A stretch of DNA of 64,000 nt. It comes from Limnomonas spitsbergensis (lineage: Eukaryota > Chlorophyta > Chlorophyceae > Chlamydomonadales). The stretch is taken from NCBI GenBank assembly GCA_037349105.1, contig JAYJMM010000110.1, positions 2,914,001 to 2,978,000 of the forward strand. The letters are read 5' to 3'. Made by a program: the position numbers and the translations under genes. The notes under the pieces are model-generated. The model was not told where the DNA came from. It searched no databases and saw only the letters and a program-made list of their open reading frames with translations. Shown piece after piece: positions 43,201 through 50,649 of the stretch (position 1 is its first letter; the number at the start of each line of letters is the position of its first letter).

Positions 43201-46200
43201 TTAGGGTTCAGACGTCAGGGTTTATCTTAATGAGCTCGCGCCGGTGGTACACTTGCACCGTCCAGATGTGCACGTCCAGCGACAGGAATATACGATAGCC
43301 AATATGACGCCCACGATCTCTATCACCTGGCGTAGGGTTAAGGGTCTAGCATGTTGAGGGTTCAGGGTAAAGTGTGTTCAGGGTGGATTGTGTTCCGGGT
43401 CCAGGGTCGACTAAACAAAAAAACACTAACAAACTAGACAAACAATTGAGCTTCAGCACGCATGCTCCAAAACCCCCTACCTCCCACACACCCACACTCT
43501 CTGACCCCCTTGTACACACACATGTGAACAATAACTGGCACCCTCCCCCCACACACGGACCCACTTGTACACACACACACACACACTCTAGTACTCTACC
43601 CCCTCCCCCATACAGTGCCCCACTCCTACACACACACACACTCTAGTTACTCTATTACACTACCCCCTCCCCCATACAGTGCCCCACTCCTACACACACA
43701 CACACTCTAGTTACTCTATTACACTACCCCCTACCACATACAGTGCCCCATTCCTACACACACACACACACTCTAGTTACTCTATTACACTACCCCCTAC
43801 CCCATACAGTACCCCACTCCTACACACACACACACACTCTAGTTACTCTATTACACTACCCCCTCCCCCATACAGTGCCCCACTCCTACACACACACTCT
43901 AGTTACTCTATTACACTACCCCCTACCCCATACAGTGCCCCATTCCTACACACACACACACACACACCTGCCTGCTGTGTGTCCTCCACAGCTCCGCGCT
44001 GCAGTGCAGCCACACGAGAAACGTCTGGTTCAAAAATATAACCCAGGTAAAGCAGCACATGAGCTAGATACTGCACACCCACACTAACCGACCCCACCAC
44101 CACACACCCATTGACCCAATCCTACACACACACACACACACACACCTGTCTGCTGCGTGTCTTCCACAGCGCTGCGCTGCAGTGCAGCCACACGAGGAAT
44201 GTCTGGATCACCAGGAACGCCAGGTACAGCAGCGCGTGGGCCAGGAACTGCACGCCCGCGAAGCGCCGCCACTTGGTCGTGATCAGTGCACGCACGAGCG
44301 GGTCGGACAGGATGGTGATGTGACCCTTGCGGACCAAGATCTCGATGGCGGAGGAGATGAGGCCCTTCCTGCTGCGCACGGTGTCAATCTCGTGCAGCGA
44401 CAGCGTGTAGCTGGTAACCTGGAGGGGGTGAAGAGGGGGTTGGGGGTGACAACTTGGCACCTTCAACCCTTTTGTATGCTGTGAACCAGGGTCTCCATGG
44501 CAGAGGAGATGAGGCCCTTCCTGCTGCGCACGGTGTCAATCTCGTGCAGCGAGAGCGTGTAGCTTGTGACCTGGAGGGGGGTCAAAGGGGGGTGGTGGGG
44601 TTAATAGCTTGGCAACTACGCCCAGGCAATCCTCTGCCGTTTGTTGTAGATGTGCTGAAACGTCTCCACCAGTCCACCGAGCCATACTCCTATGATATGT
44701 AGCATCAAGATGTGCTGGGCTTCCCCACCCTGCAACACTACTGCCATTAAGGTGTAATGGCATGGACTCCATACCCAGTCCACACTAGTTGGTGGTACCC
44801 ACCGGACCGTACGCCCAGGCGATCCTCCGCCGCTTGTTATAGATGTGCTGAAACGTCTCCACCTTCCCGATCGAGGCGGCAAGCAGCATTGGCGTCTGGC
44901 CGCGGTTGTTGCGGACGTGCTCGTTGGCGCCGCAGAACTCGATCAAGTGGTCGTACATGTCGGTCTGGTCGTGGTACACGCACATGTGTAGCGCGGTGTT
45001 GCCCCTGGGTTCCAGGTACAGGGGGGTAGTGTCGAGGGTTTTAGGGTTGAGGGTTTAAGGGTTGAGGGTTAAAGGTTTCCAGCTCGTGATGCATGCACAT
45101 GTGCAGCGCCGTGTTGCCTCTATGTTAAGGGTTAAAGGTGTAGAGTACATGATCATGATACACACACATTTGCAGCGCAGTGTTGCCCCTAGGCTTTGGG
45201 TTTAGGGTTTAAGGTTTAGGCATTTGGATCATGATACGCATATGTGTAGCGTGGTGTTGCCTCTATGTTAAGGGTTGAGGGTATAGGGTGCATGATCATG
45301 ATACACACACATTTGCAGCGCGGTGTTGCACCTGGGTTAAAGGTTTTAGGTTTTGGGTTTAAGTTTTGGATCGTGGCTCACGCACATGTGTAGTGCGGTG
45401 TTGCCCATAGAGTTTAGGGTTTGAAGGTCCTTACGGATCCCAGTACCCTACTCTGTGTCGCGGTCCTTGTTAACGTGTGCCCCATGTCGCTTGAGATACG
45501 ATACGATGTCCTTCTGGCCGGTACATGCTGCAAAGCTGAGCGGGAACTCCCCGTAATATACGGCACCGCCCTGCTGGAAGAAGCTCCCGTACGCGCGCAC
45601 GCGGATGTCGGCGCCGTTCTGGATCAGGAACTTGACCTGTCGGGGAGAGGAAGAGGGAAGGACGGGGTCGGCATGGCATGAGATAGCATGGCATGGCATG
45701 GGATGCATTCATGGACGCGGATGTCGGCGCCGTTCTGAATCAGGAACTCGACCTCTCGGGGATAGGAAGAGGGAGGGTCGGGGTTGGCATGGCACGGGAC
45801 AGGAGGGCATGGCATGGCATGCTTGATCTGTCCGGAATAGGAAGAGGGAGGGACGGGTTGGGTTCGGCATGGCATGGCATGGCATGGGATGCCTTGGGAT
45901 GCCATGGCATGGCATGGCATGGGATGGCATGGGATGGCATGGGATGGATGACATGGCATGGCATGTGATGGCATGTGATGGCATGGCATACTTCACCTTT
46001 CGGGATAAGAAGAGGGAGGGAGGGGTTGCTGTTACAAAGTTGACGCAACCACCCACAGCCTCTGGGGTCAGCATGGGATGGCATGGCATGACATGACATG
46101 GCATGGGACGGGGTTCGCACGGGATGGCAGGGGATGGCATGACATGGCATGGGGCAGAGTTCACATGGGATGGCATGACATGGGATGGGACGGGGCTTGC

Positions 46201-49200
46201 ATGGTATGGCATTACATGGCATGGCATGGGATGGGACGGGGTTCGCATGGGATGGCATGGCATGGGATGGCATGGGATGGCATTGGATGGCATGACATGG
46301 GATGACATGACATGGGATGCAGCAAAGCAACGCAAAAACAAAAGGGGTCCCAGGCGTATTTTTTCGGTAAACAATTTTGGGGCGAGGAAATCCACATAAT
46401 GTGTTCAATGCCGTCCCATTCGCACCATATGAAAAAATAAATAGCCATGCCAAACAAGATGGTAGAATCATATCAACCAACAGTACCGATGAAAGAATAA
46501 ACGACCCATTCGCACGATGTCAAGAGACGGCCATACTGAGCAAGACGGCGGAAATTTCACACAAGATGTTGATGGTACAAAAAATTGTCAAAAACAGCAA
46601 TGCTGCGAAAAACACCTAGGCCAGTAAATCCTAAGCCCCCCTGTCTCACCATGTCAAAGTCGTGATTGACGATGGCGATGTGCAGAGCGGTCTCGCCCTC
46701 GTACTGCCCCGGCGTATCGTGCTCATGCCTCCGTTCCTGCGCATGCATGATTCATCCAAAGGCAGGTCCAGGATTTTAAACGGTCTCATACCATAACCAA
46801 TTAAAAAAGGCCCCCCATGACCGCATGGCAGCCCCTCATCCTCATCCGGCGGCCGCATGACAGCCCCCCAGAAGGTGGTCTGGTGTGCATTGAAATAAAT
46901 GCAGGCCCGTCAAGGTTGGGTCCCCATGGGCCCAGCGGCGGACGCATGGAAGCCCTTCATCCTCGTCCGGCGGCCGCATGACAGCCCGGGTTTCCTTCCA
47001 GTTCGCTCTGCCTGGCCCTTTCGAAAAAGGCTGTGGGTGGTTGCGTCAACTTTGTAACAACAACAGCCTCCCAAAAGGTGGTCTGTTGTGCATTGAAAAA
47101 AATGCAGGCCCGTCAAGGTTGGGTCCCCATGGGCCCAGCGGCGGACGCATAGCAGCAGGGACACAGGATACGGCATGATTTTTTTGAACGGGACGTTTAG
47201 GCGTGGATTTCCAGTTGGTGGACCGTATCATACAAAACAAAACAAAATGAGATTTCGGTCAAAACGGGATTTTTGCCCAAATGGCCTGTATCCGATGTCC
47301 CTGTATGGCAGCCCTTCAAAGGTGGTCAGCGGCGCTCTGAATAAACGCTGGGCAGTATTTCTTTTTCAGCTTTTCCGGTCCACCTCTGGCAGGCCAACCC
47401 GCGGCGGCAAAAAACCCGATGGGGACCAAACCTGGACCAGCCTACGGCTGGTGGCCAAAGCACCATGGCTTCCTTCAAATGGGCCCCCCCGCCAGAGACC
47501 AGAATGTAGCTGAAATGTAGCGGAGTCACGCAAAAAGTAAATACTGACGCTGGGCCTTGCCTGCGATCTGTGTTCAGGCAAACCATCGCAAACCAGCATA
47601 TTGGCTGGAGGCCCTGAAAGCTTGCGCCGGCCTTGTTCGGCGTGTTCACCGGCTGCTTGCTATACAGGTTCACCTGCCATCCTTAATTGTAGCCATGCCC
47701 ATATTCATGTAGGGTGATTCAGCTACAATTCAGCTACAATGCAGCCACAATTCGCTTCATCTGGCGGCCACAGGCTGTGATGGGCCTGATGTTCTGAACC
47801 AGCCTGATCTCATTTGGCGCGTTCATCAGCTGCTTGCCATACAGGTTCACCGGCCCTCCTTAATCGTAACTATCTAAATATTTACCCAGGCTGCTTCAGC
47901 TACAATTCAGCTACATCTGGCAGCCACAAGCCGTGGTTGGCTTGATGTGCTGACCTAATGCGGCGCGTTCATCAGCTGCTTTCCATACAGGTTCACCTGC
48001 CCTCCTTAATCGGGGGCGTGGAAACAGTTATCCCGGCCGCTTGAGCTACAATTCAGCTACATCTGGCAGCTACAAGCCTTGATTGGCTTGAGACCCCGGG
48101 CCCTTGCTGACCTGGTGCGCCATGTCCATCAGCTGCTGGCCATACAGGTCCACCTGCCCCGCTTGGCAGTAGCCATGTCCATGTTAACTCAGGATGCTTC
48201 AGCTAAAATTCAGCTACATCCGGCTGCCAAAGGTCGCCATGGACTCATGGGCCTGAGTCCCTGGGCCCTTGCTGACCTGGTGCCGCGTGTTCACCAGCTG
48301 CTGGCCATACAGGTTCACCTGCCTTCTTTGGGCATAACCATGCAAATATTGCTGTATGGTGCTTCAGCTACAATTCAGCTACCATTCAGCGACAGCCAGC
48401 GGCCATGGTCTGTGACGAGTTTAAGGCTCTGAGCGCGTGTCAACAAGTGCTTTTTTTGTATGCGAGTGGTAGCAATTGGCAGTCGGTTGGGGTAGGTAGA
48501 AACTAAGTAAATCGGGGGGATTTCGCCTAGCCACTCGCCAACAGGGCGGCCTCGGTCACACCTCCACACTTTTTCACACTGCCGGCCGCTTTAAAAGCAC
48601 GACCTTCCCTAAAAAAAGGGGGCAAACAAGCCCTGCTGCTGACCTGGTGCAGCGTGTTAAGCAGCTGCTTGCCGTACAGCTTCACCTGCCCTCTTTGCTC
48701 ATAGCCATAAAAATATTCGTGTGTTGTTTTTATGATTGGCTTTTATAATTGGCTTGAGTCCCTGGGCCCTTGCTGACCTGGTACGGCGTGTTCACCAGCT
48801 TCTTGCCGTACAGGGTCACCTGCCCTCCTTAATCGCCGCCCTATAAATATTTATTTGGGATGCTTCAGCTACAATTCAGCTACATAAAAGGAGCACTGCT
48901 GCTGACCTGGTACGGCGTGTTCACCAGCTGCTTGCCGTACAGCTTCACGATGTACTTCGCAATGGCCAGTGTCGACGGTGTGTTCAGCAGCATGGCGATA
49001 TGGAACACGTTCTCCCCCACCGGCCCTTTTGCATACACGTTGCACTGGCTGGGGAAGAGCTTCGTGATCATCTGCATGGGGGACGGAGAGCATTGCGGCA
49101 TGCATGTTGTACAACAGGTGTTGCTGCTGGTGTACATCAGGTGCTGCTGCTGTTGTACACTAGGTGCTGCTGCTGCTATACGTCAGGCGTTGCTGCTTGT

Positions 49201-50329
49201 TGATGTTTCTGCAGTGTTTGCACGTCCATGCTGCATGGGGGATGCCGAGGGTTGCGGCAATCAGCATGCATGTTGTACATCAGGTGTTGCTGCTGTTGTA
49301 CATCAGGCGGTGCTGCTTTTTGATGCTGCCACAGCGTGTGCACGTCCATGCTGCATGGGGTGTGTGGGGGGGGGCATGCATGTTGTACATCATATGTTGC
49401 TGCTGTTGCTGTTATTGTGTTGTTGCTATCACAGCGTCGGCACATCCACCCCAAACAGCCATCTGCATGGGAATGAGGGAGGGGGGCAGCATGTGGTACA
49501 AATCAGATGTTGTTGTCGCTGTTGTTGCGGCATCAACGCACCCACCCAGAAGTCATCTGCATGGGCAATAGGCAGGGGGGCAGCATGTGGTACAAGGCGG
49601 GTGTTATTGCTGCTGTTGCGGCATGTGCGCACCCACCCAGTAGTCATCCGCATGGGAGATAGGGAAGGGGTCAGCATGAGGTACAAGTCAGGTGTTGTTG
49701 TTGTTGCGGCATGTGCGCACCCACCCAGTGCATTGGAGATAGGGAGTGGTTCAGCATATGGTAAAAACAGGTGTTGCTGCTGTTGCAGGAGGTGCGCACC
49801 CACCCAGTAGTCATCTGCAATTCTGCATGGGACATGGGGAGGGTCTCGGACTGAAGTTAATAAGCTGTGGATTGGGAGTAGTGAGTGTAACACACAGATA
49901 TTATTTTCGAAAGGAACAGGCAGATCGACCGGTTGTAAGTGTGGGGTGAGTTGGTGGGAAGTCTTCTCACTGCCCTGCCGATGGGAGTTCATGCGGGGCA
50001 CGTCACGGTGTATGCAAGTCAAGAGTCCTTTAGGAGCTTTCGGAGGATTCACGATCGTCGGTGGGACTGCTACATACCAGCCTGTGTATCGCATCCTTTT
50101 TCGTGATCGATGGGTTGCATGACACGAATTCGAAACTGGTCATGTAAGTAATTACCTCAAGATTTCCGTGCTTGACAGCAAACCATGCCGTCCCAGCAGA
50201 GTCCATCAGCTTAGCCTGCTGCGCCACATTGGACTGTGACGCCTTCAGTTCAGTACTCGCCCCCATGTGGAGCTTGCGTGCCTCAGCCATCTGTTCGATT
50301 TGCTCATACAACACGCTTTCAAATTGGCT
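31041..50329 (-). CDS. TRPV-like cation channel, at least 15 exons
   Basis: Exons (minus order): 50329-50156, 49071-48907, 46736-46650, 45636-45452, 45004-44803, 44418-44146, 42968-42821, 40687-39681, 38581-38428, 37002-36816, 36435-36309, 35374-35285, 33503-33364, 32092-31880, 31248-31041. Donors GT, acceptors AG, phases consistent throughout. About 1,119 residues from the first exon seen; the start codon is not identified. Family marks: ankyrin repeats with [37 protein letters not shown] and GNTALHMC; the TRPV signature [18 protein letters not shown] just before S1; S4 ending [12 protein letters not shown]; and the S6 and post-S6 stretch [12 protein letters not shown]. The gene should make a non-selective or calcium-permeable channel; gating is unknown. 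Odd points: a roughly 440-residue insert between S2 and S3, an uncertain pore exon, and introns made of exon-edge copies. Confidence 0.85.
31400..31879 (-). repeat. Copies of S6 exon 3' end with TGTAGCTGAAT tails
   Basis: Copies at about 31,570-31,630 and 31,735-31,795 repeat the end of the S6 exon (AEKVW...YVLR, then GTGAG). Each is followed on the minus strand by reverse-complement strings of TTCAGCTACAA (31,490, 31,640, 31,796). Confidence 0.75.
31880..32092 (-). CDS. TRPV-like gene: filter region and S6 exon
   Basis: Begins [20 protein letters not shown], in the place of the family's selectivity filter region (compare the DG-ANYD area of TRPV5/6). S6 follows, [20 protein letters not shown] and VFTAMIF, then the conserved post-S6 [17 protein letters not shown]. 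Acceptor CTGTACAG, donor CTCAG|GTGAGAG, ends phase 2. Confidence 0.85.
32110..32270 (-). repeat. Copy of the S6 exon 5' end
   Basis: Repeats the acceptor and [20 protein letters not shown] with base changes, about 130 bp upstream of the exon. Confidence 0.8.
32280..33363 (-). repeat. Four copies of the S5-exon downstream segment
   Basis: Copies end at about 32,290, 32,650, 32,945 and 33,280. On the minus strand each gives a T(T)RLVPG(S/D)-like stretch (where preserved), a variable S/P/A-rich part, then a version of [12 protein letters not shown] before a GTTATAAGG- or GTTAT-like donor. The first copy adds five PDSAAGWSS repeats (27 bp). These strings could hide the pore-helix exon of the channel. 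Confidence 0.65.
33364..33503 (-). CDS. TRPV-like gene: S5 exon
   Basis: Acceptor GTGCCCCGCAG. Reads [20 protein letters not shown] then [24 protein letters not shown]...VI follows RGLQ from the previous exon exactly as in TRPV S4-S5. The listed donor (CCCAGG|GTCAGC) gives the phase the S6 exon needs. A longer exon ending GMVQ (33,285) is possible but would then need another exon to repair phase. Confidence 0.75.
33560..33800 (-). repeat. Two copies of S5 exon 5' end fused to TGTAGCTGAA
   Basis: At 33,580-33,640 and 33,710-33,770 the acceptor plus [14 protein letters not shown](G/D)LVK (second copy altered) recurs. In both, the copy stops after GTGAAG and joins directly to TGTAGCTGAAG. Confidence 0.8.
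33801..34489. other. Intron, no exon recognised
   Basis: TTCAGCTACA tails at 33,806 and 33,922, a GGAGAAGAAAACAA repeat at 34,036-34,090, a TTTAGGG triplet at 34,110, and a duplicated CTCCATGCTACTTGACAGG string near 34,323 and 34,378. Confidence 0.45.
34490..35284 (-). repeat. 87-bp array of S4 exon 3' end plus donor
   Basis: About 8 units. On the minus strand each reads a variant of the S4 exon end (ATGGGCTGGAGCAGCC...TTCAGTCGCGGC...CAG) and its donor G(G)TTC or GTAA, then about 35 nt of intron. Frame-shifted translations give the 161-codon repeat frame here, which is not a gene. Confidence 0.9.
35285..35374 (-). CDS. TRPV-like gene: S4 exon
   Basis: 30 codons, [20 protein letters not shown] and [10 protein letters not shown], with acceptor CCGCTTCAG and donor CAG|GTAAGAG. 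GW..LLYF.RG is the conserved TRPV S4 end. Confidence 0.85.
35385..36000 (-). repeat. ~60-bp array of S4 exon acceptor and 5' end
   Basis: About eight diverged units. On the minus strand each has CCTCCC-type pyrimidines, CTTCAGATC(C/T)G and a short AAGAACTGGATGACGTGATG-like piece of the exon start (shortened in most units). The S4 exon is thus flanked by its 3'-end copies on one side and its 5'-end copies on the other. Confidence 0.75.
36001..36308. other. Intron, no exon recognised
   Basis: Nothing beyond pyrimidine-rich strings on the plus strand and a CCCTAAACCCCTA string near 36,144. Confidence 0.4.
36309..36435 (-). CDS. TRPV-like gene: S3 exon
   Basis: Acceptor CCCCCACAG, donor CCAG|GTGCGGC. 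Reads [10 protein letters not shown] (S shared with the previous exon), a hydrophobic S3 [20 protein letters not shown], then a polar loop to GEGPSQ. Confidence 0.8.
36436..36815. other. Intron with ATGTTCAT/ATTCAAAACGACAAC repeats
   Basis: A loose 65-70 bp unit (GTTCAT...GAATT(C/G)AA(A/G)A(C/T)G(A/G)CAAC(A/G)ATT) recurs about four times at 36,497-36,735. No exon. Confidence 0.5.
36816..37002 (-). CDS. TRPV-like gene: exon at end of S2-S3 insert
   Basis: Acceptor CGCTGCCTAG, donor CACAG|GTGCGC. Begins [17 protein letters not shown], is G/R/D-rich, then turns ordinary as [16 protein letters not shown] leading into S3. Phases match both neighbours. Confidence 0.7.
37020..37545 (-). repeat. 46-bp array from the acceptor side of exon 36816-37002
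   Basis: About 11 units (GGGGCAC(G/A)(A/C)TACGGGGCACAGG and CTAACCACGATGTAATGGTA on plus). On the minus strand the unit repeats the sequence just before the acceptor (CCTGTGCCCCGTATCGTG). A diverged copy of the acceptor and exon start follows at 37,550-37,600. Confidence 0.85.
37744..37936 (+). mobile_element. ~192-bp inverted-repeat element, copy 2
   Basis: CCGTAGATTTGATTTGCCTT at the left, AAGGCAAATGAAATCTACGG at the right, inner GGATCCATGAATATACT. It lies in an intron of the TRPV-like gene. Confidence 0.8.
37937..38427. other. Intron, no exon recognised
   Basis: AT-rich, unique-looking sequence. Confidence 0.4.
38428..38581 (-). CDS. TRPV-like gene: middle exon of S2-S3 insert
   Basis: Acceptor GATCGTCAG, donor GATG|GTGAGTGC. 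Reads [20 protein letters not shown] then [10 protein letters not shown] and [13 protein letters not shown]. It is basic and serine-rich. A copy of its acceptor and first codons lies at 38,650-38,680. Confidence 0.7.
38582..39420 (-). repeat. Intron with exon-start copy and 38-bp array
   Basis: Acceptor copy GATCGTCAGGTCACCTCCAT at about 38,650-38,680. At 39,180-39,395 there are four to five 38-bp units (GGGAGGGTCAGGGCCAGGGG; GTGTAGGGTCCAGGAAATG), with related strings at 38,612 and 39,060. A G run lies at 38,920-38,936. Confidence 0.7.
39425..39615 (-). mobile_element. ~192-bp inverted-repeat element, copy 3
   Basis: CAGTAGATTTGATTTGCCTT at one end, CGAATCTACGG at the other. Aligned in reverse to copies 1 and 2. 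TA stands on both sides (CCTA and GGTAAT), a possible target duplication. Confidence 0.75.
39681..40687 (-). CDS. TRPV-like gene: 1-kb exon, low-complexity S2-S3 insert
   Basis: Acceptor AACCTGGTTGCAG, donor ATGGTG|GTGAGTGTG. 335 codons, phases matching both neighbours. Starts [20 protein letters not shown], then an acidic FDDDGDGND, an Ala run, Pro runs ([17 protein letters not shown]), [12 protein letters not shown] and an ordinary end, [20 protein letters not shown] to MYSMPQMV. S2-S3 faces the cytoplasm in TRP channels and is normally short. A regulatory or tethering role is only inference. The opposite strand is also open for 300 codons, which I take as a GC-rich shadow. Confidence 0.7.
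40695..42395 (-). repeat. 43-bp array from acceptor tract of the 1-kb exon
   Basis: About 38-39 units. On the minus strand each reads CACCCTTTGCCCCTTGCTGC plus CACCCTACCGATTACCGCTC and CAT. The unit next to the exon runs into the real polypyrimidine tract (CCCCTCGCTGCCAACCTGG) and acceptor. Because 43 is not a multiple of 3, all three minus frames are cycled; the 180- to 435-codon frames are artefacts. Confidence 0.9.
42440..42820 (-). repeat. 29-bp array of the S2 exon donor
   Basis: About 13 units. On the minus strand each reads CCCTATCCCTG|GTAAGGGTT and CTGTAGGTT. Every unit holds the GTAAGG donor and a TGTAG acceptor-like string. The array starts exactly at the S2 exon's 3' end. Confidence 0.9.
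42821..42968 (-). CDS. TRPV-like gene: S2 exon
   Basis: Acceptor CCTACAACAG; the donor is the first GTAAGG of the 29-bp array, which gives phase 1 as required by the next exon. Reads [50 protein letters not shown]. The hydrophobic stretch is S2. Confidence 0.8.
42975..43345 (-). pseudogene. Two further copies of the S2 exon
   Basis: Copy 2 at about 43,045-43,150 ([21 protein letters not shown]; open). Copy 3 at about 43,205-43,330 has lost part of the hydrophobic stretch. TTCAGGGTTCAGGGTCGAGC spacers separate them. Copy 2 keeps a plausible acceptor (AACCAG) and could be an alternative exon; copy 3 looks decayed. Confidence 0.65.
43346..44110 (-). repeat. CA-rich array and broken copy of the S1 exon
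   Basis: At 43,550-43,965 five or six units of about 60 bp hold (CA)n, CTCTAGTTACTCTATTACAC and ACCCCCT(C/A)CC(C/A)CATACAGT. At 43,967-44,080 lies a diverged copy of the S1 exon's 3' half ([14 protein letters not shown]) with a shifted frame, ending at the (GT)n donor. The CA tract on plus is the GTGTGTG donor run of the S1 exon on minus. Confidence 0.75.
44146..44418 (-). CDS. TRPV-like gene: pre-S1 and S1 exon
   Basis: 91 codons, phase 0 to 0. Begins [13 protein letters not shown], completing the WAYGP-V signature of TRPV channels, then [17 protein letters not shown] and S1 [27 protein letters not shown]. Acceptor AACCTCCAG, donor GACAG|GTGTGTG. Confidence 0.9.
44419..44802 (-). repeat. 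Copies of neighbouring exon edges
   Basis: 44,485-44,580: copy of S1 exon acceptor and 5' end ([20 protein letters not shown] and ISSAMETL). 44,615-44,665: copy of the ankyrin exon 3' end ([17 protein letters not shown]). They are partial copies of the exons on the two sides of this intron. Confidence 0.8.
44803..45004 (-). CDS. TRPV-like gene: ankyrin exon 5
   Basis: Acceptor GGAACCCAG, donor [35 protein letters not shown], then [20 protein letters not shown], and RRIAWAYGP at the end. Two ankyrin repeats plus the linker to S1. Confidence 0.9.
45020..45430 (-). repeat. ~73-bp array of ankyrin exon 5 acceptor/5' end
   Basis: Five units (near 45,100, 45,170, 45,245, 45,315, 45,390). On the minus strand each has a CCTAAACC-like tract, an acceptor-like position and [13 protein letters not shown] codons (GCAACAC(C/T)G(C/A)(G/A)CT and (A/G)CACATGTG). 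Confidence 0.75.
45452..45636 (-). CDS. TRPV-like gene: ankyrin exon 4
   Basis: Acceptor CCCCGACAG, donor CACAGA|GTAGGG, ends phase 2. [20 protein letters not shown], then [20 protein letters not shown], and a final KDRDTE joining to [17 protein letters not shown] is very close to the TRPV ankyrin consensus. Confidence 0.9.
45640..46330 (-). repeat. GGCATGGCAT-type array plus exon-start copy
   Basis: A copy of ankyrin exon 4's acceptor and first codons ([14 protein letters not shown]) at 45,718-45,760; polypyrimidine-tract copies (CTCTTCCTATCC on minus) at about 45,766 and 45,840; then 5- and 10-bp units of GGCATGGCATGGGAT with GGACGGGGTTCGCATGG interruptions to 46,320. Frames on both strands are artefacts. 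Confidence 0.85.
46029..46070 (+). repeat. Dispersed element fragment
   Basis: TGTTACAAAGTTGACGCAAC and CACCCACAGCCT, truncated. The same strings occur in reverse at 46,981-47,068 and in a variant at 6,983-7,063. Confidence 0.6.
46331..46649. other. Intron, no exon recognised
   Basis: CCCATTCGCAC and GCCAT-A-C(C/T)(A/G)A-CAAGA strings repeat near 46,417 and 46,505. Nothing else. Confidence 0.4.
46650..46736 (-). CDS. TRPV-like gene: ankyrin exon 3
   Basis: 29 codons, phase 0 to 0: [20 protein letters not shown] and AIVNHDFDM. Acceptor GCATGCGCAG, donor [18 protein letters not shown] is a standard ankyrin helix start. Confidence 0.9.
46740..47400. repeat. Intron with ~230-bp duplication and dispersed element
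   Basis: GGTTGGGTCCCCATGGGCCC, AGCGGCGGACGCAT and the GTCTG(G/T)TGTGCATTGAAA-AA strings occur at 46,875-46,950 and 47,080-47,150. A minus copy of the CACCCACAGCCTTT element lies at 46,981-47,068. Confidence 0.65.
47400..47530 (+). mobile_element. SINE-like dispersed element, plus copy
   Basis: CCCGATGGGGACCAAACCTG, GACCAGCCTACGGCTGGTGG, CCAAAGCACCATGGC, then GAATGTAGCTGAAATGTAGC. It matches 23,137-23,250 in order and lies against the gene direction. Confidence 0.55.
47575..48900 (-). repeat. Seven copies of ankyrin exon 2 3' end with 11-bp tails
   Basis: Copies at about 47,640, 47,820, 47,965, 48,120, 48,285, 48,645 and 48,785. On the minus strand each reads a version of CTGTA(C/T)GGCAAGCAGCTG and TGAACACGCCG, often with the CAG|GTCAGCA donor. 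Most are followed by GGCTT(G/T)-AGC(T/C) sequence and TGTAGCTGAAT repeats (47,715, 47,893, 48,043, 48,198, 48,362, 48,864). Confidence 0.85.
48907..49071 (-). CDS. TRPV-like gene: ankyrin exon 2
   Basis: 55 codons, phase 0 to 0. [55 protein letters not shown]. Acceptor CCCCCATGCAG, donor CAG|GTCAGCAG. Confidence 0.9.
49080..49830 (-). repeat. ~100-bp array of ankyrin exon 2 acceptor
   Basis: About seven units. On the minus strand each has a CTCCCTATCTCCCATGCAG-like acceptor, a short decayed exon start (GATGA(C/T)T), and GTTGTTGCTGCTG-type or CAACAACA-type filler. Parts of these units give CA- or TGC-rich open frames that are not genes. Confidence 0.75.
49831..50155. other. First recognised intron of the TRPV-like gene, 5' part
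   Basis: Unique-looking sequence apart from one further acceptor-like unit near 49,800-49,840. No exon. Confidence 0.4.
50156..50329 (-). CDS. TRPV-like gene: first recognised exon
   Basis: Acceptor CATTTCTTAG, donor [34 protein letters not shown], then [20 protein letters not shown] and HGNLE, joining in phase with [21 protein letters not shown] is an ankyrin repeat. Because an acceptor precedes it, at least one 5' exon with the start codon lies at higher coordinates and was not found. Confidence 0.8.
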
Positions 50330-50648
50330 CTAAGAAATGAAGCATCGGGATAGCATCAAACTGCTGACATACACATATGTCAAACACTCATCGCAAGCCG
50401 CTGGGGTATTCGATTAATTTGAACGGAATCTTGATAAGGCACAATGGCAATGAGGAGTGCATCAAGCTACATGTCCCTCCTTGGGCGCGTTCACACATGG
50501 GCCAAATTGCGAAAAAATGGTTATTGGAAATGACAGCGCGACAATTGCGAATCTTGCAGTACATATTGGGACTCTCTTTTTCGACGATTGGGAGCGGTTA
50601 CCCGATTGCGGGGGAGAAGGCTAATTGAAGATTCCACACTTCACTAGT
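50330..50648. other. No supported gene
   Basis: An 83-codon plus frame (50377-50628) of ordinary composition has no recognised domain and no splice or start context. It may be chance. Confidence 0.3.
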
Positions 50649-50649
50649 C

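Noticed and set aside
43550..44140. ORFs of [13 protein letters not shown] type
   Set aside because: Translations of CA microsatellite units; the same DNA is the GTGTGTG start of an intron on the minus strand.
45640..46480. Minus frames of 120-246 codons (CHAMPCHAMPSH-like)
   Set aside because: GGCATGGCAT repeat translated in several registers; lies in an intron.
30740..50300. tRNA genes suggested by GATTCGAA/GTTCGA strings
   Set aside because: No cloverleaf or matching A box could be found around any of them by eye.
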